A program made the translations under genes and the position numbers. 64,000 bases of DNA from Leptospiraceae bacterium (GTDB lineage: Bacteria; Spirochaetota; Leptospiria; Leptospirales; Leptospiraceae), in assembly GCA_016708435.1 (NCBI GenBank), contig JADJFV010000002.1:344570-408569 (forward strand), written 5' to 3'. Positions 17,109 to 25,353 of the stretch are shown piece after piece. Within the stretch, counting starts at the first letter, position 1, and every line of letters starts with the position of its first letter. The notes below the pieces were generated by a model. The model saw only the letters and a program-made list of their open reading frames with translations, did no database searches and had not been told where the DNA came from.

Positions 17109-19003
17109 TGAACCGACTCTACTCTAAAAATGGTTTCTTCTCTGATAAAAGCGGGGGCATAATACTATTACGCGGAGTTAATCTTGCAGGTAGTTCCAAA
17201 CTACCTACCATTCCTGATGGGACAACCTTACTCGATCAAACTGAAAGTTTTAAAAATCATCGTAATGTTTCTTTTATTGGTCGTCCTTTTTTAGAAGAAG
17301 AAGCAAATGAGCATTTTGATCGATTAAAAAAATGGGGTTTTAATTTCTTACGTTTTTTGATTACATGGGAAGCAATCGAGCATGGTGGTCCCGGCATTTA
17401 TGATGATGAATACATTGAATATATTGTTCGCATGGTAAAACTTGCCGAGAAAAAAGGATTTTATCTTTTTATAGATCCACACCAAGATGTATGGTCTCGC
17501 TTTACCGGTGGCGATGGAGCACCTGGCTGGACACTTGAATCTATCGGCATTGATATAATGAAATTAAAAGACGCTGAAATGGCTTACATTCATTATGCGC
17601 AAGGAAAAGACTATAAAAAAATGATCTGGCCTCAGAATTATCAAAAGTATCCAACGGCAACTCTCTTTTCTCTTTTTTTTGGAGGCAAGGTTTTTGCGCC
17701 TAATCTAAAAATAGATGGTGTGAATATTCAGGATTATCTGCAATCTCATTATATAAAATCAATTCTTCGGCTTGCTCGAAAAATTTCAAAATTTAAAAAT
17801 GTAGTAGGATTTGGATCTTTAAATGAGCCATCTCCCGGCTTTATCGCTCGAAAGAATTTGTCTGAATTTGGAGGATTTGGAAATGGGATTCTTCATACCT
17901 CTACACCTTTTCAAGAGATGTATGCCTCGGAAGGAGTTTCTTGCAGTATTGATATAAAATTTCTCTTAGGACCCTTTGGAATTACAATTGGAAAGCATGC
18001 AATGAATCCGAATGGAATTTCCATTTGGAATAAGGGGCATATTTGTGTTTGGCGCCGGCATGGTGTATGGAACTACGACCCAAATGGTGCACCAATGCTT
18101 TTGAAAGCAGATTATTTTTCAAAGGTAAATGGAAGAAGCATAGATTTCTATTCTGATTTTATGAAGCCATTTATAAAAAATTTTAAAACATCAATTCAAA
18201 AAGTAAACAAACAATTTTTTATATTCATTGAAAGTGATCCAACTAAACTTGAATTAAAATGGGATGAAAAAGAAAAGAAGGGTTACTCGTCAGTAGTCAA
18301 TGCTAGTCATTGGTATGATGGAGTTTTACTCTTTACAAAAAAAAGCTTTGATTGGTTCGGAGTTCACGGTTTTAAGATGAAACCCGTCTTCGGAAAAGAA
18401 GCGGTCCGAGCTATGTATAACGATTCGATTGCAGCTATTAAGAATATGTCAACAACGGAAATGAATTCTTGTCCAACACTCATTGGTGAAACAGGGATTC
18501 CTATGGATATGGAAGGAGCTAATGCATATAAAACGCTAGATTATAGTAAGCAGGAATCGGCGATGGATGCAATCTTTAGAGCAATTGAAAAAAATATTGT
18601 CAACGTGACTATATGGAATTATACTCCAGATAATACTCATAAACTAGGCGACAAATGGAATGAAGAGGATTTATCCATTTACTCCAAAGACACCCCAAGA
18701 GAAGTTTGCGAAAATGGAGGTAGAGGGACGAAAGCGTTTTCGCGTCCTTATCCGATTCTAACGGAAGGAAACCCGGTTTCACTTTATTTCGATATAAAGA
18801 AAGGATTGTTTAAGTATTCCTTTCGACGTGGGGGTTACGATAAGGGTTCCTGCGTTATCTTCATACCGGATGTTCACTATGCCGCGGGGTTTAAAGTATT
18901 GATTAATGCAGGCACTTATACCTATAAAAAGGATAAAAACCTGTTCTTTTTTCAAGGAGAAAGTGGAGTAGATCTTTATGGAATTACGATTCTAAAGGAT
19001 TAA
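17108..19003 (+). CDS. Glycoside hydrolase family 5, endoglycoceramidase-like
   Basis: A 631-residue GH5-fold enzyme. The N-terminal IILLRGVNLAGSSK and the segment FYLFIDPHQDVWSRFTGGDG are typical of endoglycoceramidase/glucosylceramidase-type members; the acid/base glutamate is in FGSLNEPSPG and the nucleophile glutamate in LIGETGIPMD. A short beta-sandwich follows the barrel. The family cleaves between glycan and ceramide or glucosyl lipid. No signal peptide is seen. It is coupled to the patatin-like lipase upstream. The exact substrate in a spirochaete is unknown; glycolipid degradation is the best inference. Confidence 0.85.
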   Translation: MNRLYSKNGFFSDKSGGIILLRGVNLAGSSKLPTIPDGTTLLDQTESFKNHRNVSFIGRPFLEEEANEHFDRLKKWGFNFLRFLITWEAIEHGGPGIYDDEYIEYIVRMVKLAEKKGFYLFIDPHQDVWSRFTGGDGAPGWTLESIGIDIMKLKDAEMAYIHYAQGKDYKKMIWPQNYQKYPTATLFSLFFGGKVFAPNLKIDGVNIQDYLQSHYIKSILRLARKISKFKNVVGFGSLNEPSPGFIARKNLSEFGGFGNGILHTSTPFQEMYASEGVSCSIDIKFLLGPFGITIGKHAMNPNGISIWNKGHICVWRRHGVWNYDPNGAPMLLKADYFSKVNGRSIDFYSDFMKPFIKNFKTSIQKVNKQFFIFIESDPTKLELKWDEKEKKGYSSVVNASHWYDGVLLFTKKSFDWFGVHGFKMKPVFGKEAVRAMYNDSIAAIKNMSTTEMNSCPTLIGETGIPMDMEGANAYKTLDYSKQESAMDAIFRAIEKNIVNVTIWNYTPDNTHKLGDKWNEEDLSIYSKDTPREVCENGGRGTKAFSRPYPILTEGNPVSLYFDIKKGLFKYSFRRGGYDKGSCVIFIPDVHYAAGFKVLINAGTYTYKKDKNLFFFQGESGVDLYGITILKD

Positions 19004-19061
19004 TAGACTCAAAGTAAAAAATATGCTTGTAAAAAACATGTGGCATATTTCAATTTTCTCT

Positions 19062-19679
19062 ATGTATAAATTAATGTTAGCTGACGATCATCCAGTAATT
19101 CAAGAAGGCATCAAAGCATATTTAAAGGATTCAAATATTTTTTCCTTAGTTGGAACGGCCTCGAATGCCGAGGAACTTTTTCAGATGGTATCCAATGATT
19201 GCCCTGATATTATATTAACAGATTTAGATATGCCTGGTTCAAATACGATTGAAGTTTTAAAGCGACTGAAAGAAAAATTTCCAAAGTTAAAAAAAGTTGT
19301 TTTTACTTTTCATGAAGAAAAATCATTCTTCTTAAAATCTGTCGAAGCAAGTATTAATGGTTATATTCTCAAATCAGAGCCGTTTGAAATGCTTTCTCCT
19401 CTGTTGAGTTCTATTATGGATGGCGGTTTTGCTGCTTCCCCAAAAATGCAGAAGTATCTAATTGCTCATTCTACCGAGAATGTTGGTTACGATTCATTAA
19501 CCCCAAGAGAAAAGGAAGTTCTTGCTTTCATTGCGAAAGGGCATTCGAATATAGAAATAGCTGAAAAATTCAATCTATCTGTTAGAACGATTGAGTTTCA
19601 TAAAAATAATATCAAAGAAAAATTAAATATGAAGAGTCTAGCTGAAATAATTCGGTATTACGAAAGCTTGAATATATAA
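19062..19679 (+). CDS. NarL/FixJ-type response regulator
   Basis: A receiver domain (LMLADDHPVIQEG with the acidic pair, phospho-acceptor Asp in IILTDLDMPG at residue 54, conserved T/K in VVFTFHEE and YILKSEPF) followed by a LuxR-type helix-turn-helix (LTPREKEVLAFIAKGHSN). It activates or represses genes after phosphorylation. The ATG at 19062 starts directly before the first strand; an in-frame ATG at 19023 would add 13 residues. No histidine kinase lies nearby, so it is an orphan regulator, possibly of the patatin-GH5 genes 60 bases upstream. Confidence 0.85.
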   Translation: MYKLMLADDHPVIQEGIKAYLKDSNIFSLVGTASNAEELFQMVSNDCPDIILTDLDMPGSNTIEVLKRLKEKFPKLKKVVFTFHEEKSFFLKSVEASINGYILKSEPFEMLSPLLSSIMDGGFAASPKMQKYLIAHSTENVGYDSLTPREKEVLAFIAKGHSNIEIAEKFNLSVRTIEFHKNNIKEKLNMKSLAEIIRYYESLNI

Positions 19680-19704
19680 TTTTCCCTTTTGAATCATGTC
19701 TAGA

Positions 19705-21138
19705 CTATTTTAATTTTTCCATCATTGCTTTTCTATTAATTTCTCCCTTTGGAGAATAAATCCATTCTGTCATTGTCAAAGGTTCAATTTTTAAATTGGT
19801 ATTTTTGAGAATGGATGGAATGGAACGGTGAATAATGGCTATTTGACTTTCAGCGTTTGTATCGGAGTCAGAGGAAAAGAAAAATTTGATCTCTTCTTTG
19901 TAAAGTAATAAGCAATTTGAAATAAATTTGTGTTTTTCCTTTAAGTCTTTTTCAATGGTCTCCGGTTGTATCATTATTCCATTTGAAAGCTTAAATGAGA
20001 AATCTAAACGTCCTACGAAAAAATATCCCTCTTCATTCTCTTCTACAATATCACCGGTAGGTATCCATGTATCTTTGTGGATACTCTCTATTTGTCCTTC
20101 ATTCCAATAACCAATTAGGGCGTTTTTACCTCGAAAAAAAAATTCACCATTTACTCCTTGCTTAACTTCACAGCCTAGCGGATTACCAATGTAATTTGCA
20201 AACATCTTACCTTTTTCGCCAAGGCAAATTCCTGGTGAAGCCTCTGTTTGCCCGTAACCAATGGATAAATTTGAGTTCTTTAAGCTAGATGCAATGGTCT
20301 TGGAAATAGGTGCTCCCCCAATGATGCCAGAGGATAATTTTTCAAGAAAACCATTACAATTACCTCTCTGCAAAAGTCTTTCGATAAGTAATGGAACAGA
20401 AGAGAAGTGAGTTATATCGTATTTCGTAAAATAACCAATTAATGAATCTAAATTTTTTCCACTGTCCTGATCTCTAATGACTATTTCACAATGGAAAGTA
20501 GATAAGAGTAAGTCTAGAACTAGTCCAAAGCAATGACTCCAGGGTAATACTGATAAGGCGGTATTCTTAGTTGAATCAAATATTTTTGCATGAGTTTGAA
20601 TTACGTTAAAAACTGCCTCTTCGGATATGCAAATAAATTTTGGTTTTCCCGTTGAACCAGATGACTGCAGAATAAAGCGAACTTCTGCATATGTTTGAGA
20701 AACTGAGGATCTAAATTTTTTAGTTTCCGGTGGCATACCCATTCCATCTGGTTTAATTGAAAAAGGTAAATCAGAGTCTGTGACTATAAACTTTGCATCC
20801 AGTAAATCCAAAATATCTTCGTCAGCTTGATTTGGCTTTAGAATAATGAGTGTTAGTTTTTCCCATATGGAAGCAAATAAGATGTGAATGAACGCAGGAC
20901 TTTCGGGGTAACTTAATATTATCCGATCTCCTTGAATTAGATTTGATTCTCGGAAAAATTTAACCCAAGCTCTTACTCCAATCCAAATGGTTGCGGCTGG
21001 GATTAAACTATTTTGAAAAATAAAAATTGGTTCCGGCTTCTCTGAGAGCCGATTGTATAGTTCATTTTTGAGGTTTCCCATGAATAACCAATAATCTGAT
21101 TCTAGATTACAATCCATTAAAGTTTTTCTTTTTGTCAT
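19705..21138 (-). CDS. AMP-dependent ligase (acyl-CoA synthetase-like)
   Basis: A 477-residue ANL-superfamily adenylating enzyme. The P-loop is LQSSGSTGKPKFICIS; the A5-type motif is GYGQTEASPG and the aspartate motif is WIPTGDIVEEN, followed by the hinge GRLDFSFKLSNG. The C-terminal small domain is present but short and lacks a clear catalytic lysine context except GEINRKAMMEK at the very end. It is divergent from the sulfate assimilation operon and shares its promoter region. The carboxylate substrate is unknown. The start at 21138 is supported by GAG spacing; a later start is possible. Confidence 0.8.
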   Translation of the reverse strand: MTKRKTLMDCNLESDYWLFMGNLKNELYNRLSEKPEPIFIFQNSLIPAATIWIGVRAWVKFFRESNLIQGDRIILSYPESPAFIHILFASIWEKLTLIILKPNQADEDILDLLDAKFIVTDSDLPFSIKPDGMGMPPETKKFRSSVSQTYAEVRFILQSSGSTGKPKFICISEEAVFNVIQTHAKIFDSTKNTALSVLPWSHCFGLVLDLLLSTFHCEIVIRDQDSGKNLDSLIGYFTKYDITHFSSVPLLIERLLQRGNCNGFLEKLSSGIIGGAPISKTIASSLKNSNLSIGYGQTEASPGICLGEKGKMFANYIGNPLGCEVKQGVNGEFFFRGKNALIGYWNEGQIESIHKDTWIPTGDIVEENEEGYFFVGRLDFSFKLSNGIMIQPETIEKDLKEKHKFISNCLLLYKEEIKFFFSSDSDTNAESQIAIIHRSIPSILKNTNLKIEPLTMTEWIYSPKGEINRKAMMEKLK

Positions 21139-21218
21139 GGAAAATTCTCAATCTAAAGCAAAACTCTAGAATTTTCATAATCCACTATTCCATTATACTA
21201 GACGGAAATTCTAATATA

Positions 21219-21247
21219 TTGACAATACACGTATTGTTTTCTACATG
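21219..21247 (+). promoter_or_regulatory. Putative promoter and operator of the sulfate assimilation operon
   Basis: TTGACA at 21219-21224 overlaps the inverted repeat ACAATAC-AC-GTATTGT (21222-21237). A weak -10 (TACATG) follows 17 bases after the -35. The location, 33 bases upstream of the GTG start of the sulfite reductase gene, fits a repressor or activator site controlling the operon by sulfur supply. The regulator is unknown. Confidence 0.5.
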
Positions 21248-21279
21248 GTAAAGATACACTAAGAATTGAGGTAGCAGAC

Positions 21280-22878
21280 GTGGCGAAAGAAGAATCCAAA
21301 GTAACAAATGAAGAAAGAATAAAAAAGGAAAAGCATCCTCTAAAATTGCGTCCAGAAATTGACAAATGGGCAAAGGAAGGCTTTCATGCAATTCCAGAAG
21401 ATGACCACATTCGATTTAAATGGTTTGGTTGCTATCTTCAAAAGCCAAAGACAGATGGTTATTTCATGATGCGAATGAGAATTCCTGCTGGTCAATATAC
21501 TTCTAGCCAGGGAAGAGAAATTGCAAAATTTACAAATGAACGCGCTCGTGGGCTAATAGATGTTACTACACGTCAATGTTTTCAAGTGCATTGGTTAACG
21601 ATAGCCGACATACCTCCCATTATTGATAAGCTAGAAGAAATTGGTTTAGGTGTATTAGGTGCCTGTGGTGATATTACACGTAACGTTACTGGAAATCCGC
21701 TTGCCGGAATAGATCCAGAAGAATACCTAAGTGCAACCAATTTAATCAATCGTTATGTAAAAGAGATTGCAGAGAGATCGGACCTTGGTGACTTACCCCG
21801 CAAATTCAAAGTTTCGATTTCAGGTGCACCGCATAATTTGGCTCAACCTGAAATCAATTGCATTGGAATTGTTGGCGCGAAATTGGAAGTAAACGGTGAA
21901 ACAAAGTATGGATATACCATACGAGTCGGTGGTGGTCTTTCTACTAATCCATATTTTTCTAAGTGGTTAAATGTTTTTTTGAAGGATGACAATGAAGTAT
22001 TGGCAGTATGTGCGGGGCTAACAGAGCTTTACCGAGACTATGGCAATCGGGAAAATCGTCGTAAATCAAGAATGAAATTTTTGATGGAAGCTTGGGGACC
22101 TGAAAAAATGAGAGAAGAGTTAGAAAAAAAACTCGGCTACAAGTTGACTGACTATCCAAATCCACAAGTGGTGGAACGAAATGCAGATCCATTCGGTCCG
22201 CATAAAATGAAACAACCTGGATTGAATTTCATTGGAGTTCCAATTAAAGTAGGTAGACTCAATGGTGATCAATTGATTACTCTATGTGATATCGCAGAAA
22301 AATACGGCAGTGGATTACTTCGAAATACGAATAAACAAAACATTATCATTTTAGGTGTTCCCGATGAAAAACTTTCCGATGCAATACAAGCATTAGAAAA
22401 AACTGGAATTTACAATCCAACACAGACAAACAATAGAATAGTTTCTTGCACAGGTTCAGAATTTTGCAACCTAGCAATTGTTGAAACTAAGAATAGAACT
22501 TCCAAACTCATTGACTATCTTAGCGAGAAAAATGTAAACGTTGAAAATATAAACATCCATTTCTCCGGTTGCACAAATAGTTGCTCTCAATATTCTATTG
22601 CTGACATTGGATTCATCGGTGGAAAAACGAAAGGGGAAAATGATGAAATGGAAGAGGCTTATATGCTTCATCTAGGCGGCTCTATAGGGAATAATCCATC
22701 TTTTACTCACAGTGTCTTGAAAGTGAAAGCAGATACGTGCGGTCCAATTGTTGAAAAGCTGGCTAATCACTATTATGCAAAAAAAGTGGATGGTCAATCC
22801 TTTCGCGATTTTTATAAAGACTATGAAAAAGAACAAGTTGCTGATTTGTTAGGAATCGAAATCTCAAAAGGAGACTAG
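21280..22878 (+). CDS. sir: Ferredoxin-dependent sulfite (nitrite) reductase
   Basis: A 532-residue siroheme and [4Fe-4S] enzyme of the NirA/Sir type, reducing sulfite to sulfide with six electrons from ferredoxin. Both half-domains are present; cluster ligands are in SCTGSEFCNLA and FSGCTNSCSQ. Sequence alone does not separate sulfite from nitrite reductase, but the operon with cysH, cysD, cysN and siroheme genes indicates sulfite. The start is GTG at 21280 with GAGG at the right distance. This is the first gene of the operon. Confidence 0.88.
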   Translation: MAKEESKVTNEERIKKEKHPLKLRPEIDKWAKEGFHAIPEDDHIRFKWFGCYLQKPKTDGYFMMRMRIPAGQYTSSQGREIAKFTNERARGLIDVTTRQCFQVHWLTIADIPPIIDKLEEIGLGVLGACGDITRNVTGNPLAGIDPEEYLSATNLINRYVKEIAERSDLGDLPRKFKVSISGAPHNLAQPEINCIGIVGAKLEVNGETKYGYTIRVGGGLSTNPYFSKWLNVFLKDDNEVLAVCAGLTELYRDYGNRENRRKSRMKFLMEAWGPEKMREELEKKLGYKLTDYPNPQVVERNADPFGPHKMKQPGLNFIGVPIKVGRLNGDQLITLCDIAEKYGSGLLRNTNKQNIIILGVPDEKLSDAIQALEKTGIYNPTQTNNRIVSCTGSEFCNLAIVETKNRTSKLIDYLSEKNVNVENINIHFSGCTNSCSQYSIADIGFIGGKTKGENDEMEEAYMLHLGGSIGNNPSFTHSVLKVKADTCGPIVEKLANHYYAKKVDGQSFRDFYKDYEKEQVADLLGIEISKGD

Positions 22879-22898
22879 TTGACTTTACTCAAAACGCC

Positions 22899-23648
22899 AT
22901 GCAGAATATAGATGAATTCAATCAAAAGTTTCAAATTTCGAATACAAAAGAAGTCTTACAACTCACCCTTGCGAAATACAAGGGTGGAGTTTTGTTTTCC
23001 TCTAGCCTTGGGGCAGAAGACCAAGTTTTAACTGATTTAATTCTTTCAGTAGATAAATCAGTTCAGATTGTTACATTGGATACTGGTCGTTTGCCGTATG
23101 AAACTTATAAAACAATTGAAGACACTGAAAAAAAGTATCAAATAAAAATTCAAGTTCAATTTCCAAATTATATTTCTGTAGAAGCAATGGTGCGGAGTAA
23201 TGGAATTAACCTCTTTTACGAAAGCGTTGAAAATCGAAAAGAATGTTGTTCTGTTCGAAAGTTAGAACCGCTCGCACGTGCGATGAAAGATAAGTCCTTG
23301 TGGATTACTGGTCTTAGGAAAGAACAGTCTGTTACACGCTCTGATATGAAATTCGCAGAGTGGGATGAAAAATATTCTGTGCTTAAAATAAATCCCCTTT
23401 TGAATTGGACAGAAAAACAGGTTTGGGACTATATTAAAGAAAACAATGTTCCTTACAATGAACTCCATGATAAAGGGTATCCTAGCATTGGCTGTGCTCC
23501 TTGCACAAGAGCAATTGAAGAAGGAGAAGATTCTCGAGCTGGAAGATGGTGGTGGGAAGACCCAGCGACGAAGGAATGTGGACTTCATTGGAAAGATGGA
23601 AAATTAGTTCCAAATAAACAGAAGAGCGACAAATCAATGTTTGTCTAA
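22899..23648 (+). CDS. cysH: Adenylyl-sulfate (APS) reductase
   Basis: Reduces activated sulfate to sulfite, in the cytoplasm. The 249-residue protein has the PP-loop-like SSSLGAEDQVL, the sequence TLDTGRLPYETY, and the cysteine pairs ECCSVRK and CAPCTRA that bind a [4Fe-4S] cluster, plus the redox-active cysteine in KECGLHW. The cluster cysteines mean it uses APS and not PAPS, which fits the absence of an APS kinase gene (cysC) in this operon. An AAAGGAG lies 26 bases upstream of the ATG, in front of an out-of-frame TTG, so the exact start is slightly uncertain. Confidence 0.93.
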   Translation: MQNIDEFNQKFQISNTKEVLQLTLAKYKGGVLFSSSLGAEDQVLTDLILSVDKSVQIVTLDTGRLPYETYKTIEDTEKKYQIKIQVQFPNYISVEAMVRSNGINLFYESVENRKECCSVRKLEPLARAMKDKSLWITGLRKEQSVTRSDMKFAEWDEKYSVLKINPLLNWTEKQVWDYIKENNVPYNELHDKGYPSIGCAPCTRAIEEGEDSRAGRWWWEDPATKECGLHWKDGKLVPNKQKSDKSMFV

Positions 23649-23700
23649 GAAAAAAATTCTAAATGAAACAAACTAAAGTTATAGTAAGGAAGAATAAATT

Positions 23701-24606
23701 ATGAGTCAATATCATATGAATCATTTACAAGAACTAGAAGCCGAGTCTATTTATATTATGAGGGAAGTTGCAGCTCAATTTGAGAAGCCGGTGCTTTTGT
23801 TTTCAGGTGGAAAAGATTCGATCACACTTGTTCGACTTGCTGAAAAGGCATTTCGACCGGCTAAGTTTCCTTTTCCGCTCCTTCATATTGACACAGGTCA
23901 TAACTTCCCAGAAACAATTACTTTTCGTGATGAAATGGTAAGGCGAATTGACGAGCGGTTAATTGTTCGTTATGTGCAAGATTCTATCAACCAAGGAAAA
24001 GCAGTAGAAGAAACTGGAAAAATTCCAAGTCGAAATAAATTACAAACAATTACTCTTCTAGATGCATTAGAAGAATTCAAATTTGATGCCGCATTCGGTG
24101 GAGCAAGAAGAGATGAAGAGAAGGCGCGAGCGAAAGAAAGAATTTTTTCTTTTCGCGATGAGTTTGGTCAATGGGAGCCCAAAAAACAAAGACCAGAGCT
24201 TTGGAATTTATACAATGGTAAGATTCAAAAAGGGGAGAATATACGCGTTTTCCCCATCAGCAATTGGACTGAGATGGACGTGTGGCAATATATTTTAAAA
24301 GAAAATCTAGCTATTCCTAGTATTTATTTTACTCATAAGAGAAATTTATTCATGCATGAAAATATGCTTTTGAGCGTTTCGGATGTGGTGCGGCCAGATG
24401 CAAATGATGAAGTAAAAGAAATGCAAGTTCGTTATAGAACAGTGGGGGATATGACTTGCACTGGAGCTGTTATTTCCAATGCATCTAATATTGCCGAGAT
24501 AATACAAGAAGTAGCCTCTGCTCGAGTGACAGAGCGTGGCGGTCGCGCAGACGACAAACGTTCTGAAGCTGCTATGGAAGATAGAAAAAGAGAAGGATAC
24601 TTTTAA
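23701..24606 (+). CDS. cysD: Sulfate adenylyltransferase small subunit
   Basis: Forms APS from sulfate and ATP together with the GTPase CysN. The 301-residue protein has the PP-loop LFSGGKDSITLVRLA, FPLLHIDTGHNFPETI, and the C-terminal arginine-rich region ERGGRADDKRSEAAMEDRKR typical of CysD. Normally cysN follows immediately, but here a vapBC module with its own promoter lies in between. A run of 13 T follows the stop codon. Confidence 0.95.
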   Translation: MSQYHMNHLQELEAESIYIMREVAAQFEKPVLLFSGGKDSITLVRLAEKAFRPAKFPFPLLHIDTGHNFPETITFRDEMVRRIDERLIVRYVQDSINQGKAVEETGKIPSRNKLQTITLLDALEEFKFDAAFGGARRDEEKARAKERIFSFRDEFGQWEPKKQRPELWNLYNGKIQKGENIRVFPISNWTEMDVWQYILKENLAIPSIYFTHKRNLFMHENMLLSVSDVVRPDANDEVKEMQVRYRTVGDMTCTGAVISNASNIAEIIQEVASARVTERGGRADDKRSEAAMEDRKREGYF

Positions 24607-24607
24607 A

Positions 24608-24620
24608 TTTTTTTTTTTTT
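24608..24620 (+). repeat. 13-base poly-T tract
   Basis: A run of 13 T starts two bases after the cysD stop codon and precedes the promoter of the inserted vapBC module. It could slip during replication or act as an incomplete terminator tail; no stem is seen in front of it. Confidence 0.5.
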
Positions 24621-24625
24621 GAAAC

Positions 24626-24668
24626 TTGACAAAATTCAGTATTACTTTTTTTGTATAAAGTAATACTG
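24626..24668 (+). promoter_or_regulatory. Promoter and perfect 12-bp inverted-repeat operator of the second vapBC
   Basis: A consensus TTGACA (24626-24631) is followed by the inverted repeat CAGTATTACTTT (24637-24648) and AAAGTAATACTG (24657-24668) with an 8-base spacer that includes the likely -10 region (TTGTAT/TATAAA). The repeat ends 14 bases before the antitoxin start codon. This is the layout of a self-repressed toxin-antitoxin promoter. Confidence 0.7.
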
Positions 24669-24682
24669 GGAGATGTTAAATT

Positions 24683-24937
24683 ATGAACCGAATGAACTTA
24701 AAAACAATCACCATGAAGGTAAGTGAGGATATGCTTGAAGATATCCAAACCTTAACAAAAGACTTAGATATTACCCAATCTTCATTTGTTAGAGATGCAA
24801 TTGTCGACTATATGACAAGGATTCATAATCAAAGCAAAGTATCCTTTGCAGAAAAAACTAAAAAATATCGTGGACTAGTATCCCTTGCCCCTGACTTATC
24901 AACAAACAAACAACACTTAGCAGGATTTGGAAAATGA
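24683..24937 (+). CDS. Ribbon-helix-helix antitoxin (VapB-like)
   Basis: An 84-residue protein with a ribbon-helix-helix N-terminus (LKTITMKVSEDMLEDIQ, then DITQSSFVRDAIVDYM) and a polar C-terminal tail that would wrap the toxin. The stop codon overlaps the toxin start (ATGA). It has its own promoter with an operator. It sits inside the cys operon between cysD and cysN, which is unusual. The ATG at 24683 has GGGAG upstream. Confidence 0.88.
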   Translation: MNRMNLKTITMKVSEDMLEDIQTLTKDLDITQSSFVRDAIVDYMTRIHNQSKVSFAEKTKKYRGLVSLAPDLSTNKQHLAGFGK

Positions 24938-25341
24938 AATACGTTTTAGACACAGGCGTATTGGTTGCCTATCTCAACCGTAGAGATAATTTGCATGAAT
25001 GGGCATGCAAAGAATTGGATATGGTTGCACCGCCATTACTAACTTGTGAGGCAGTAGTGGCAGAATCTTGTTATCTCCTACAAGGAAGTGGCGGCGATGA
25101 GGCAATTTTAAAAATGATAGAGGATGGTTTTATTCAAATTCCATTTAGCTTAAGCGATCACACTAAAGAAGTTGGGCAAATTTTGGCAAAGTATAAATCC
25201 AATAAAGTTTCCCTAGCCGACGCATCTCTTGTGAGGCTCTTAGAATTGTTAAAAGGTGGAATCATACTTACGACCGATAGCGACTTTCAAGTCTATCGAA
25301 TACATCGTAACAAAAAAATAAGCATCATTTCACCGGACTAA
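24934..25341 (+). CDS. VapC-type PIN-domain toxin
   Basis: A 135-residue PIN-domain ribonuclease: YVLDTGVLVAYLNRRD (first Asp), VVAESCYLL (Glu), LADASLVRLLEL (Asp) and ILTTDSDFQVYR (Asp). All the acidic active-site residues are present, so it should be active. It is coupled to the antitoxin by ATGA overlap and ends 12 bases before cysN, so readthrough from the module reaches cysN. Confidence 0.92.
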   Translation: MKYVLDTGVLVAYLNRRDNLHEWACKELDMVAPPLLTCEAVVAESCYLLQGSGGDEAILKMIEDGFIQIPFSLSDHTKEVGQILAKYKSNKVSLADASLVRLLELLKGGIILTTDSDFQVYRIHRNKKISIISPD

Positions 25342-25353
25342 AAAGGCAAACAA

